Shown here: in pieces, positions 42,410 to 50,151 of the stretch
How positions within the stretch are numbered: the stretch's first letter is position 1
Layout: the number at the start of each line of letters is the position of its first letter
DNA from: Streptomyces sp. Act143
Lineage (GTDB): Bacteria > Actinomycetota > Actinomycetes > Streptomycetales > Streptomycetaceae
Direction of reading: 5' to 3'
DNA: 64,000 nt
Assembly (NCBI RefSeq): GCF_003143935.1
Contig: NZ_QFRX01000001.1
Span: 5,179,327 to 5,243,326, forward strand
Notes under the pieces: model-generated
The model's database searches: none
What the model was told of the DNA's origin: nothing
The model's input: only the letters and a program-made list of their open reading frames with translations
Made by a program: the position numbers and the translations under genes

Positions 42410-43291
42410 ATGAGCAGGTCCAGGAACACCCTCGCCCTGGGGATCGCCGCAGCGGCCGTGCTCGCCGCCGCGTCGACCGCACCCGCGTCCGCACACGGCC
42501 GTGCGCTGGACCGCGAGCTGGGCCGCGAACCCGGCCGCCAACAAGGCCGTGCGCTGGACCGCGAGCTGGGCCGCGAACCCGGCCGTCAACAAGGCCGTGA
42601 ACTGGGCCGTGAACTGTGGGGCGATGTCACGATCCTGCCCGGGCGGGAGGGCATCGTCGAGATCGCGGGCTACGAGGGGGTCGCGCTCGGCGCCGGGTCC
42701 CGGCTGACCCTGACCGCGCCCGCGGGCGCCGAGGTGCGGGCCACGCCCCTGCGCGCCCGCGGTTACCGCGGCAGCGTCGACACCGACGGGGACAGCGCGT
42801 CGTACACCTGGTCCGGTCCGGCCGGCGGACGGCCCTGGCAGGGCCGGTCCTTCCCGTTCGTGCTGGCCGTCCCCGCGGACGCCGTGCCCGGCACCCGGCT
42901 GGACGGCTGCACGACCCGCCTCACGGACGCGCGCGGCACCCGCAAGGACCGCGGGACCTGCGCGGTCACCGTCGGCCTGCCCGAACCGACGCTGACCCGG
43001 CCCGCGTCGGGCGTCGCGCTCGTCGCGCGGCCGGAGACGGGCGGTACGGCCCACCCCGGGGCGCAGATCACGGTCCGGTACGAGGACACGGAGGACGAGG
43101 GGATCACCGGGAACGGGCCGGAGCCGGGCGCCGAGGTGTGCACGGCGACGGCGGGCCGGGACGGCAGGTGGTCGTGCGTGCCGGGCGCCGCGCTGCCGGC
43201 CGGGCCGGGCCGGTTGCAGGCGACGGCGTCCTTCAACGGGGCCGCCGCGGTGAGCGAGCAGATCTATGTGGTCGTGGACGGCGGCCGGTAG
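42410..43291 (+). CDS. Secreted protein with Arg-rich tandem repeat
   Basis: Exported protein of 293 residues. The signal peptide (TLALGIAAAAVLAAAST, cut near ASA) is followed by a charged stretch of two and a half 16-residue repeats (RALDRELGREPGRQQG), then about 200 residues of beta-rich sequence (VEIAGYEGVALGAGSRLTL, TASFNGAAAVSEQIYVVVDG) that looks like Ig- or carboxypeptidase-regulatory-like domains with Cys pairs. No catalytic motif is visible. The repeat is encoded by a 48-bp tandem duplication. AGGGAG lies upstream of the ATG. It may work with the divergent metalloprotease, but this is only proximity. Confidence 0.8.
   Translation: MSRSRNTLALGIAAAAVLAAASTAPASAHGRALDRELGREPGRQQGRALDRELGREPGRQQGRELGRELWGDVTILPGREGIVEIAGYEGVALGAGSRLTLTAPAGAEVRATPLRARGYRGSVDTDGDSASYTWSGPAGGRPWQGRSFPFVLAVPADAVPGTRLDGCTTRLTDARGTRKDRGTCAVTVGLPEPTLTRPASGVALVARPETGGTAHPGAQITVRYEDTEDEGITGNGPEPGAEVCTATAGRDGRWSCVPGAALPAGPGRLQATASFNGAAAVSEQIYVVVDGGR
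42497..42592 (+). repeat. 48-bp in-frame tandem duplication
   Basis: Two nearly identical 48-bp units (42497-42544 and 42545-42592) with a partial third encode the Arg-rich repeats of the secreted protein. Divergence is one or two bases, so the duplication is recent. Confidence 0.85.
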
Positions 43292-43318
43292 GGGCCGTGG
43301 GGGCGGTCCGGGGGCGGC

Positions 43319-44842
43319 TCACGGCTTGGCGTGAGCGACCCTGCGCAGCACCGTCGGATAGGGCAGCGTCTCGGCGAGTTCACGGACCCGGTCCGCGCAG
43401 CCGGCGGCCTCCTCGGTGCGGCCCAGTGCCGCCAGCGCCGCCGCCTGAACGGTACGGGCCTCGCACTCGGTGACCGCCTCGCCCGCCCCGGCGGCCCGTA
43501 CCGCCTCGGTCGCGGCGACCTCGGCGGCGCGCGCCGGATCGCCGGCCGTGAGGTGGGCCCAGGCGGCGAGGACCGCGACGCCGGTGCCGGACACCTCGGA
43601 CAGCAGGGCGAGCGCACGGTCGGGGCGTACGTCTCGCAGCGCCAACTCGGCCTGCGCGGTGCGGACTTCGTACTCGGCCTGGCGGTCGGGGCGGCGGCTC
43701 AGACAGTCCGCGGCGCGGGCCAGCAGTTCCCGGGTGCCGGGGACTCCGGGACGGCGGGGGCCGCCGCGCAACTGGACACGGGCGAGGGCGGTCAGGGCGT
43801 ACGGCAGACACCAGCCGGCGTGGGCCTGGGCCTCGTCGACGGCTTCCGTGGCGAGGGCGGCGGCCTCGGTGAACTCGCCGAGGAGGAGGTGGACTTCGGC
43901 GAGGTTGGCGCGTTCGAAGGCGGTGGCCTCGGGGTCGCCGCAGCGGTCGGCGAGGTCCAGGGCGCGGCGTCCGGTCGCGACGGCCTCGTGGAGGCGGCCG
44001 GAGCGGCGGGCGTGCTCGCGCAGGACGGAGAGGACGGCGGCGAGAAGGCGGGGGTCGCCGTGCGCCTCGGCGTACGGGAGGGCGGCGTCGGCGGTGACGC
44101 GGGCCCGGGGGAGGCGGCCGGTGAGGGCGAGGGAGGTGGACTGCTGGGCGAGGGCGCGGGCGAGGAGGGCGGCGCGGGACGCCTCGGCTCCGCGGTCGGC
44201 GTGGCTTTTCCGCTCCGCACCACTCGTGCGGCTTTCGTCGTCGGGTGCGGCCGGCCCCGGTGGGGCGGATACGCCGTCGGCGACCGCGGGACGGTCGGCT
44301 GCGGTGGGGGCGTCGCCGGTGGCCGCCCTCTCCGCCTTCCTCGCCTGCGCCAGGGAGGCTTCGTAGTCGCCGGTGACGAAGCACAGGAAGCCGCGGGCCA
44401 GGTGGTGGGAGGCGTGGAGCTGCGGGGGCGCGTCCTGGGGCGGGCGGTGGGTGTCCAGGAGCTGGAAGGCCTCCTGGTGGTGGCCCGTCTTGGCCAGGGA
44501 CTCCGCCAACTGGGCCGCCGCGCGCGCCTGTTCGGCGGGGCTGCCGTGGCGGCGGAGGTCGGTCAGGGCGTCGCGCAGGACGCGGACGGCGTCCTCGTGG
44601 CGGGCCATGCGGCGCAGTACGGCCGCGTGGTCGAGGCGGATACGGGCGGCCTCGACGGCCACCGCGTCGAGACGGGCGGTGAGTTCGCCGTAATAGTGAT
44701 CGGCGGTGTCGTCGGCGCCGACCGCCGCGGCCCGTCGTGCCGCCCGGTGCAGATGGTCGGCGGCCCGCGGATCGTCGGCGCCCGCGAGGTGCGCGGCCAC
44801 CGCGTCGACGGCTCCGGGCCGCCGGCGCAGCAGCAACTCGGC
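43319..44842 (-). pseudogene. C-terminal half of the broken SARP/AfsR-type regulator
   Basis: This segment continues the upstream regulator frame with no shift after a single TAG (44843-44845). About 507 residues of helical TPR-like sequence follow (DPRAADHLHRAARRAA, LAELALRDVRPDRALALL). Amino-acid and codon composition stay fully coding to the natural stop, so the break must be young or suppressed. If translated separately it could start at the TTG at 44836, but no ribosome site supports that. Copy B of the interspersed repeat lies inside it (44210-44269). Confidence 0.7.
44210..44269. repeat. Interspersed ~60-bp repeat, copy B
   Basis: This copy matches the minus-strand copy C at 34 of the first 41 bases, including GCGGCTTTC and CGGGTGCGG, and copy A at 45 of 60. 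It carries CCGCACC and GGTGCGG ends that can pair over a ~35-bp hairpin. It lies in a Ser/Pro-rich stretch of the TPR half that looks like an insertion. Confidence 0.65.
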
Positions 44843-46987
44843 CTATTCGCCGTGCAGTTGACGCCGCCGGGCCTGCGACAGCCCCTCCCGGCACACCAGC
44901 CGGATCAGCGGATGCCGAAAGCCCAGCCCGGCCACGGCCACCCCGTCGGCGGCCACCCGCCGCTCCTCCAGAACACCGGCGGCAAGCGCGTCCTCGATGC
45001 CGTCGACGACAGAGGCGCACGCGGCACCGGAACCCACCCCCGGTCCCACCCCGCCGGAACCACCCGCACCCACACCCGCCACCGCCGAGCCCGCCCCGCG
45101 CTCCGCACCCGGCGAAGAAAGCCGCGCGCGTGGTGCGGGTGGGCAAGGACTCCTCGACGGTGGGGCCGCGGCGGTGATCTCTGTCACCTCCGTCAGCGTC
45201 GCCACCCCGCCCGACGCCACCGCCACCACCTCGATCACCCGCCGGGCCGCCGGGCTCAGCCGGGACAGCCGGTCGTTGACCAGGAGCCGGATGCCCTCGG
45301 GCGGGGTGAGGTCCTCGTGGGAGGTGAGCGGCGTCGGTGACGTGGCCAGTTCCAGGGCGAACAACGGGTGCCCCAGGGACAGCTCCCACACCCGGTGCAG
45401 CGCGGCCGGCGTGCCGACCGGCATCGCCTCGGCCGCCAGCGTCAGGCACTCCCCGCGGTCCAGCCGCCGCAACCGCAGCCGGTGGGCCGTGCCCTGGCGG
45501 ACCAGGGCGTCGAGGAGAGTCCGGCGCGGATCGGTCTCCGGCAGGTCCTCGGGGCGGTACGTCGCCAGGAAACGCAGCCGGGGGGCCGCAGGAGCCGGGG
45601 CAGGGCGGGCCAGGCGGGCCAGCAGCTGCAACGACGCCGTGTCCGCCGCGTGGACGTCGTCGAGGACGAGCAGGACGCCGCCGCCCGAACCGGGCGCGCC
45701 GCCCGAACCGGGCGCCGCGGCCAGCGCCAGCAGCCCCGAGACCGCCGAATGGATACGCTCCCGCTCGTACTCCGGCCCCCCGCCCCACGCCGGCGCCGAC
45801 CCGGTCCGGCCCAGCGCGGGCAGCAGGGCCGCCAGTTCGGGGTACTCCGCGGCGATCCCGGCCCGGTCCTCGACCGAGCGTCCCGCGAGCCAGCCCTCCA
45901 GGGCCTCCACGAACAGCCCGTACGGCGCCTGCGGCCCCTCGTCGTGGCCCGCGCCCCACAGCACGGCCGCCCCGTTCGCCGCCGCCCGCCGTGCCGCCTC
46001 CGCGGCCAGCCGTGTCTTGCCGATGCCGGCCTCGCCGGCGATCACCGACAGGGCGGGGCGGGCGGGGTTGAGCAGGCGTTCCAGCTCCGCCCGGCGGCCC
46101 ACGAACGGTGCCTCGGAGAGGGAGCGCAGCACGGCCGGGGGCGGGGGCGCCGGGCGCGCGGGGGCGGGACGTCGTACCGCCGTCGGGTCCGTGGCCAGGG
46201 CCGCGCGGTGCAGTGCCTCCGTCTCGGGGCCGGGCAGCACGCCCCACTCGGAGTCCAGGGCGCGCCGGCACCGGTGGTACTGGGCGAGCGCGCGGCGGCG
46301 CATGCCCTGGCGGAGGTAGGCGGCGATGAGCACCCGGTGGGCGCGTTCCTCGGCGGCGCTGTCGGCCAGGACGGCACGGGCGGTGGCCGCGGCCCGCTCG
46401 GTCTCGCCGTCCGCCAGACAGGATTCGGCGAGCGCGAGCCGTACCGAGTCCCGCAGCGCGTCGAGGCTCTCCCGCCGGGCCTGCACCCAGGGGGTGTAGC
46501 GGTGCTCGGGGAGCAGCTCACCGGTGAACGCCTGCAGGGCGCGGGCCAGCTCGGCGGTGCTGCCGGAGCGCAGCGCCCGCTCGGCGAGGCGCTCGGCGTG
46601 GTCGGCGTCGATCCACACCGTCTCGGCCGGCAGCCGCAGCAGCGCGCCCTCGCCGACCAGGTACGCGGAGGGCAGCCGCGGGGTCAGCTCGGGTTCCAGG
46701 GCGCGGCGGGCGGCGTGCAGGGCGACGCGGAGGCTGCCGAGGGCGGCGGGGGTGCCGGCGGTGTCGGGCCAGCACATCTCGATGATCTCCTCGCGGTGCC
46801 GGACGCGGCCCGGGGAGACGGCGAGCAGCTCGACGAGCCGCCGGGCGCTGGGCCGGGGCCAGCGCGCGGCCACGGGGGCGCCGTCGGCGCGTTCGGCACG
46901 GAAGCCGCCGAGCAGGTACAGCCGCAGGACGGGCGGCGTCGTACGCCGTCCGCCGTCGTCCGCCGGCTGTGTATTTCCGCTGGTCAT
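44843..46987 (-). CDS. SARP/AfsR-type regulator, N-terminal part ending at an in-frame TAG
   Basis: The N-terminal 714 residues of a large AfsR/SARP-type regulator. Order: OmpR-like DNA-binding domain (~20-110; RLYLLGGFRAERADG, SARRLVELLAVSPG), bacterial transcriptional activation domain (~125-270; WVQARRESLDALRDSV, AQYHRCRRALDSEWG), then an AAA-type ATPase with Walker A AGEAGIGKTRLA and Walker B LLVLDDVHAAD. The frame stops at TAG (44843) just after RRRQLHGE, yet the same frame continues cleanly through a TPR half to 43319. A TAC (Tyr) to TAG change would explain this. The product may still bind DNA and ATP without its TPR sensor. ACTCTA at 46997-47002 is a -10 element on the minus strand, nine bases before the ATG. 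Confidence 0.85.
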   Translation of the reverse strand: MTSGNTQPADDGGRRTTPPVLRLYLLGGFRAERADGAPVAARWPRPSARRLVELLAVSPGRVRHREEIIEMCWPDTAGTPAALGSLRVALHAARRALEPELTPRLPSAYLVGEGALLRLPAETVWIDADHAERLAERALRSGSTAELARALQAFTGELLPEHRYTPWVQARRESLDALRDSVRLALAESCLADGETERAAATARAVLADSAAEERAHRVLIAAYLRQGMRRRALAQYHRCRRALDSEWGVLPGPETEALHRAALATDPTAVRRPAPARPAPPPPAVLRSLSEAPFVGRRAELERLLNPARPALSVIAGEAGIGKTRLAAEAARRAAANGAAVLWGAGHDEGPQAPYGLFVEALEGWLAGRSVEDRAGIAAEYPELAALLPALGRTGSAPAWGGGPEYERERIHSAVSGLLALAAAPGSGGAPGSGGGVLLVLDDVHAADTASLQLLARLARPAPAPAAPRLRFLATYRPEDLPETDPRRTLLDALVRQGTAHRLRLRRLDRGECLTLAAEAMPVGTPAALHRVWELSLGHPLFALELATSPTPLTSHEDLTPPEGIRLLVNDRLSRLSPAARRVIEVVAVASGGVATLTEVTEITAAAPPSRSPCPPAPRARLSSPGAERGAGSAVAGVGAGGSGGVGPGVGSGAACASVVDGIEDALAAGVLEERRVAADGVAVAGLGFRHPLIRLVCREGLSQARRRQLHGE
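45085..45143. repeat. Interspersed ~60-bp repeat, copy C (minus orientation)
   Basis: Read on the minus strand from 45143, this copy starts with the same CCCACCCGCACCAC as copy A and continues with GCGGCTTTC and CGGGTGCGG as in copy B. It lies in a Gly/Ser/Pro-rich stretch of the regulator that is not part of the AAA core. Confidence 0.65.
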
Positions 46988-47296
46988 GAGGGCGGCACTC
47001 TAGCCCGGCTTCCTGCTCCGGCGGGATTCGCGGTCGCCTGCGCGGCAGTCGGCGGGCGGCGGGCGGCAGGCGGTGAGGGTGAGGGGGCACGGGGGTACGG
47101 GGTACGGGGGTGCGGGGTGCGGGGGCCCCGCATTTCACGCTCCAAGAGCAACCTCATCGGCGCGCGGGGCCCCCAGGTGTATCCCTACCCCCCACAGGAG
47201 GGATACGGCGGCTCCCGTCCCGAGGGGCATGACCCTGCCCTGCTGCTGGCCAATGTTCGGAACAGGGCCGAGGAAGACGACCTTAGGCAGCGAGCG

Positions 47297-47314
47297 TTAC
47301 TGACGAATTACTGA
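47297..47314 (+). promoter_or_regulatory. Candidate SARP box: TTACTGA repeats
   Basis: Two exact TTACTGA heptamers separated by four bases (11-bp period), followed after 5 bp by TAGGTC, a plausible -10. Heptameric direct repeats at 11-bp spacing are the known recognition pattern of SARP activators. Confidence 0.5.
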
Positions 47315-47371
47315 GTCTTTAGGTCCGGAATGCGGACAATCCCGTGCTTCATCTCCCGTATTCCGTGCGCT

Positions 47372-47427
47372 GGTTGACCGTCGGTTGACCAGCTCGCGGG
47401 GAATTCCGGACCGATTCCGGACCGATT
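47372..47427 (+). promoter_or_regulatory. Further 11-bp-period direct repeats
   Basis: GGTTGACC occurs at 47372 and 47383, and ATTCCGGACCG occurs as two exact tandem copies (47403-47413 and 47414-47424). Both sets have an 11-bp period and lie just upstream of the DUF6445 promoter, consistent with SARP protomers binding on one face of the helix. Confidence 0.5.
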
Positions 47428-47456
47428 CGCGGGCGAGCCGGGAACCGGCCCGGCCC

Positions 47457-47462
47457 TAGATT
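47457..47462 (+). promoter_or_regulatory. -10 element of a leaderless promoter
   Basis: TAGATT ends six bases before the ATG of the DUF6445 gene, with no ribosome site between, so the transcript is probably leaderless. Confidence 0.55.
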
Positions 47463-47468
47463 CGGCGC

Positions 47469-48143
47469 ATGCCCCCGATCCCCTCCGGAACCCTGCCCGT
47501 CCTGCCGTACCGCAAGCCCACCAAGGGCCGCGACTACTGGGTCCTGGACGACGTCCTGCCCGACGCGCACGCCGTACGGGAGCGGTGTCTCGCCAAGGAC
47601 GACTGGGTCGAGGGGTATCCGCACCGGCCGGAGACCTGGCCGGGGCTGCGGGCCATGCCCGGTCTGGAGCCGGGGGAGCTGGCGCGGGTCGAGCGGCTGG
47701 TCCGGCAGGCCACCGGCGCCAAGGAGCTGTGGGTGCAGTCGGCGCCCGGCGGCGGCACCCTCAACCACAACTGCGTGCAGGTCGTCGGCGAGGGCGAGAG
47801 CACGCCCCGCCCGCACACCGACTCGCGCGCCCTGTGCCGGTACGCGGCGGTGCTCTACCTCAACCCGGACGTCCCCAAGGACTGCGGGACCAGCTTCTAC
47901 CGGCAGTCCCTGCCCGGCGGCCGGCTCGGCGGCAACGTGGTGCAGGCCCCGCACAACAACCTCGTCGAGGCGCTCGGCACCCGGTTCGTGGCCCCCGACG
48001 CCTTCGAGGAGGACGTACGCGTACCGCACCGCTTCAACCGGCTGCTGCTCTACAACGCCAACCTCGTGCACAGCGCGACCGGCTACTGCGGCACGACGCT
48101 GGCGGAGAAGCGGATGACGGCGGTGTTCTTCTGGATGGCGTGA
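47469..48143 (+). CDS. DUF6445 family, 2OG-Fe(II) oxygenase-like protein
   Basis: A 224-residue cytosolic protein of the DUF6445 type. The fold signs are those of a 2-oxoglutarate/Fe(II) dioxygenase: RPHTDSRAL supplies the HxD pair, NLVHSATGY a distal His, and EKRMTAVFFW an Arg followed by the last strand. LNHNCVQVV and RYAAVLYLNPD are core strands. The substrate is unknown; related proteins hydroxylate amino-acid residues or small molecules. It probably has a leaderless mRNA and 11-bp-spaced repeats upstream, so control by the neighbouring SARP-type regulator is plausible. Confidence 0.85.
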   Translation: MPPIPSGTLPVLPYRKPTKGRDYWVLDDVLPDAHAVRERCLAKDDWVEGYPHRPETWPGLRAMPGLEPGELARVERLVRQATGAKELWVQSAPGGGTLNHNCVQVVGEGESTPRPHTDSRALCRYAAVLYLNPDVPKDCGTSFYRQSLPGGRLGGNVVQAPHNNLVEALGTRFVAPDAFEEDVRVPHRFNRLLLYNANLVHSATGYCGTTLAEKRMTAVFFWMA

Positions 48144-48150
48144 GCGACGC

Positions 48151-48630
48151 TCAGTAGCGGACCGCCCGGGCCACCTCGGTCGTTCCGTCGCCGGACAGGT
48201 CGCGGTTGCTGCGGGCGGTGGCCTTCTTGGTGCCGCCCGCGGGCACGTCGGAGACGGTGACCGCGACCGCGTCCGCCAGGTCGCCGCCCCCGTCCTTGAA
48301 GTTCACCTGCACCAGGAAGGACTTCTGCGAGCCGGCGGTGTTGCGGACGGTGACCTCGACCGTGGTGCGGCCGTCGGAGCCGGTGTCCGGGGCGCCCAGG
48401 GTCACGTCGTCCTTGACGTCCACACCGCTCTTGACCTCGTCGAACTTCTCCCCCGCCGCGGCCGTCGCGGAGGCGTACACGTCCGTGGCCCGGGAGGCGA
48501 CGGACGCCGCCTTGCTCGCCACGGAGGAGGGCGTGTCGTCATCGGAGCAGCCCGTCAGTGAGGTCAGCGCGGCCAGCGCGGCGAGGGCGACGACGGCGGT
48601 GGGGGCGCGGTACGTGCGGTAACCGGTCAT
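48151..48630 (-). CDS. Small lipoprotein
   Basis: A 159-residue lipoprotein. The lipobox is LTSLTGCSDD with the Cys at residue ~28. A helical Ala/Ser-rich stretch (SVASKAASVASRATDVYASA) precedes a beta domain of about 90 residues like the FxLYD fold (TVEVTVRNTAGSQKSFLVQV, VPAGGTKKATARSN). Proteins of this sort are outer-face membrane lipoproteins without known function. The gene ends 7 bp from the convergent DUF6445 gene. The ribosome site is weak, and an upstream GTG two codons earlier is possible. Confidence 0.85.
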   Translation of the reverse strand: MTGYRTYRAPTAVVALAALAALTSLTGCSDDDTPSSVASKAASVASRATDVYASATAAAGEKFDEVKSGVDVKDDVTLGAPDTGSDGRTTVEVTVRNTAGSQKSFLVQVNFKDGGGDLADAVAVTVSDVPAGGTKKATARSNRDLSGDGTTEVARAVRY

Positions 48631-48780
48631 GGCCACCAGTGAAGGCCCCCGGGCCCGGCCCCGCACCCGGGCCGTCACCCGAACGGCGCAGTCCCCGTGG
48701 GCACCGCCCCGCACGCGCGCGGATGGTCGAAGCATCACCGAGACCGACGCGCGGACCCGCGCGAGAGACGGGGTACGGAC

Positions 48781-49275
48781 ATGACCCAGCAGCCGCACAC
48801 GACACCGTCCAGCACGCCTCCCATGTGGGACCAGGGCCACCAGCAGGCCGAACCCGCCCCGCCGCCCGGCCGGTCCGGCGGTGAGTGGGCCACCGGCGGG
48901 CTGGTCTTCGCCGGTGTGCTGATGCTGGTCAACGGGGTGCTGGCGATCCTCCAGGGGATCTCGGCACTGGCCAAGGACGACGTGTACCGCCGGGTCGGCG
49001 ACTACATCTACAAGATCAACCTCACCGGCTGGGGCTGGATCATGCTGGTTCTCGGCGCGGTCCTGGTGGGCGTCGGCTACGGCGTCCTCAAGGGCGCCTG
49101 GTGGGCCCGGATGACCGGCATCTTCCTGGCGTCGGCGGCGATGGTGCTGCACTTCCTGTTCCTGCCGTACTCGCCGGTCTGGTCCGGGCTCATGATCGGC
49201 GTCGACTTCTTCGTCATCTGGTCCCTGGCGACCGCGCCCGGCACCTCCGGCGCCGCACGGCACGGCAGGGCCTGA
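48781..49275 (+). CDS. DUF7144-type membrane protein
   Basis: A 164-residue integral membrane protein with a polar Pro/Gln-rich N-terminus (~40 residues) and four membrane helices (ATGGLVFAGVLMLVNGV, GWGWIMLVLGAVLVGVGYG, WARMTGIFLASAAMVL, LMIGVDFFVIWSLA). Its pattern matches the actinobacterial DUF7144 family, whose function is unknown. The ATG at 48781 starts the conserved part. A strong hairpin terminator follows. Confidence 0.87.
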   Translation: MTQQPHTTPSSTPPMWDQGHQQAEPAPPPGRSGGEWATGGLVFAGVLMLVNGVLAILQGISALAKDDVYRRVGDYIYKINLTGWGWIMLVLGAVLVGVGYGVLKGAWWARMTGIFLASAAMVLHFLFLPYSPVWSGLMIGVDFFVIWSLATAPGTSGAARHGRA

Positions 49276-49291
49276 ACCGGACCGCATGAAG

Positions 49292-49326
49292 AGGGGCCGC
49301 TCCGCCCGTCCGGCGGGGCGGCCCCT
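49292..49326 (+). terminator. Terminator after the DUF7144 gene
   Basis: A 15-bp stem (AGGGGCCGCTCCGCC / GGCGGGGCGGCCCCT) with one T-G wobble and a 5-nt loop begins 17 bp after the stop codon. Confidence 0.85.
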
Positions 49327-49344
49327 GCCGTGGGTCCGCTGTCA

Positions 49345-49400
49345 GGCGTGCCGGACGTGATCAGACGTGTCCGGCGTGCCGGACGTGATCAGACGCGTCA
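49345..49400. repeat. 28-bp tandem duplication
   Basis: Two copies (49345-49372 and 49373-49400) match at 26 of 28 bases. The second covers the stop codon of the DUF6479 gene, so the duplication arose at that gene's 3' end. Confidence 0.85.
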
Positions 49401-49763
49401 GACGTGTCCGAGGCCGCCGCTGCCGAAGCCTCCGCTGGACCCCGGCAGCCAGCGCCGACGGTTCTGGTCCTTTCCTCGTTTGCTGCCCGAGTGATGGAGC
49501 TGGTACGGCATGAGCCGTTCCTGCTCAGCGAGCGGGAGCTCGTCCGGTTCCCGCATCTCTCTGATCTCGTGGACCGCGCCGGTGCTGGGAAGACTGGGCT
49601 GTTCCTCGGGACGCGGCCGGGGGAGTTCTCGGTCCCGGACCCGCATGCCGAACTGTACGGCCCAGATCAGTGCCCCGGCGATGACCGCGCCACCGACGAA
49701 TGCGGCGATCACGTTGAGCACATCGCTCCCCGCGGCCGCGACTACGAACGCTGCCGTACTCAT
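49398..49763 (-). CDS. DUF6479 family single-pass membrane protein
   Basis: A 121-residue protein with one N-terminal membrane helix (VIAAFVGGAVIAGALIWAV), a charged cytosolic stretch (RELPRPRPEEQPSLP) and the family's Gly/Phe-rich end (SGGFGSGGLGHV). DUF6479 proteins are Streptomyces-specific and uncharacterised. There is no ribosome site before the ATG at 49763, but GATAAT lies six bases upstream on the coding strand, suggesting a leaderless mRNA. The 28-bp duplication lies at its 3' end. Confidence 0.82.
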   Translation of the reverse strand: MSTAAFVVAAAGSDVLNVIAAFVGGAVIAGALIWAVQFGMRVRDRELPRPRPEEQPSLPSTGAVHEIREMREPDELPLAEQERLMPYQLHHSGSKRGKDQNRRRWLPGSSGGFGSGGLGHV

Positions 49764-49911
49764 GTGGCAATTATCGCCGAAACGGCAGAAATAGGGAGTC
49801 CTGGATTCCGAGGAACGCGCCTTCTCCTCGCTCCGTTCCAATTGAAGGGAAGAACAGAGGAGTTGGGCCCACGACGGATCACGCCGGCCGGCCAAGACCC
49901 CGTCGTCGGCA

Positions 49912-50145
49912 GTGACGATCTGTGGCGCGCCGGTCGCACCGCGTACGCCGTCCAGCACCGCCCGGCCCGCCGACCTCTACGGCTTCCGGAACAAGGTGGG
50001 CCACACCTTCGGCCTGGACGACTTCTACGACTGGACGCCGACCGGCCAGTGCTGTTTCCTCATGGAGGCCGGATCGGCCACGCGGATCATGGAGTTCGAC
50101 CAGTGGATGCCGCGTGACTTCCGGCGCCGACTGAAGGGCCGTTAA
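49912..50145 (+). CDS. Short hypothetical protein, possibly a gene remnant
   Basis: A 77-residue open frame whose last ~57 residues (LYGFRNKVGHTFGLDDFYDW, MEFDQWMPRDFRRRLKGR) look protein-like, with aromatic and charged residues in good balance, while the first 20 look like random read-through. It may be the C-terminal remnant of a larger protein. It ends six bases before the reductase gene. I do not recognise the family. Confidence 0.35.
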   Translation: MTICGAPVAPRTPSSTARPADLYGFRNKVGHTFGLDDFYDWTPTGQCCFLMEAGSATRIMEFDQWMPRDFRRRLKGR

Positions 50146-50151
50146 GGCCAC

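Larger units (their letters stand above)
46988..47468. promoter_or_regulatory. Repeat-rich divergent promoter region
   Basis: This 481-bp gap lies between the SARP-type regulator and the DUF6445 gene. It holds a G-rich ladder (ACGGGG/GCGGGG units, 47070-47125), an 11-bp inverted repeat GGGGGCCCCGC / GCGGGGCCCCC (47121-47131 and 47164-47174), and three sets of direct repeats with 11-bp spacing listed separately. No gene is supported. Confidence 0.6.
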
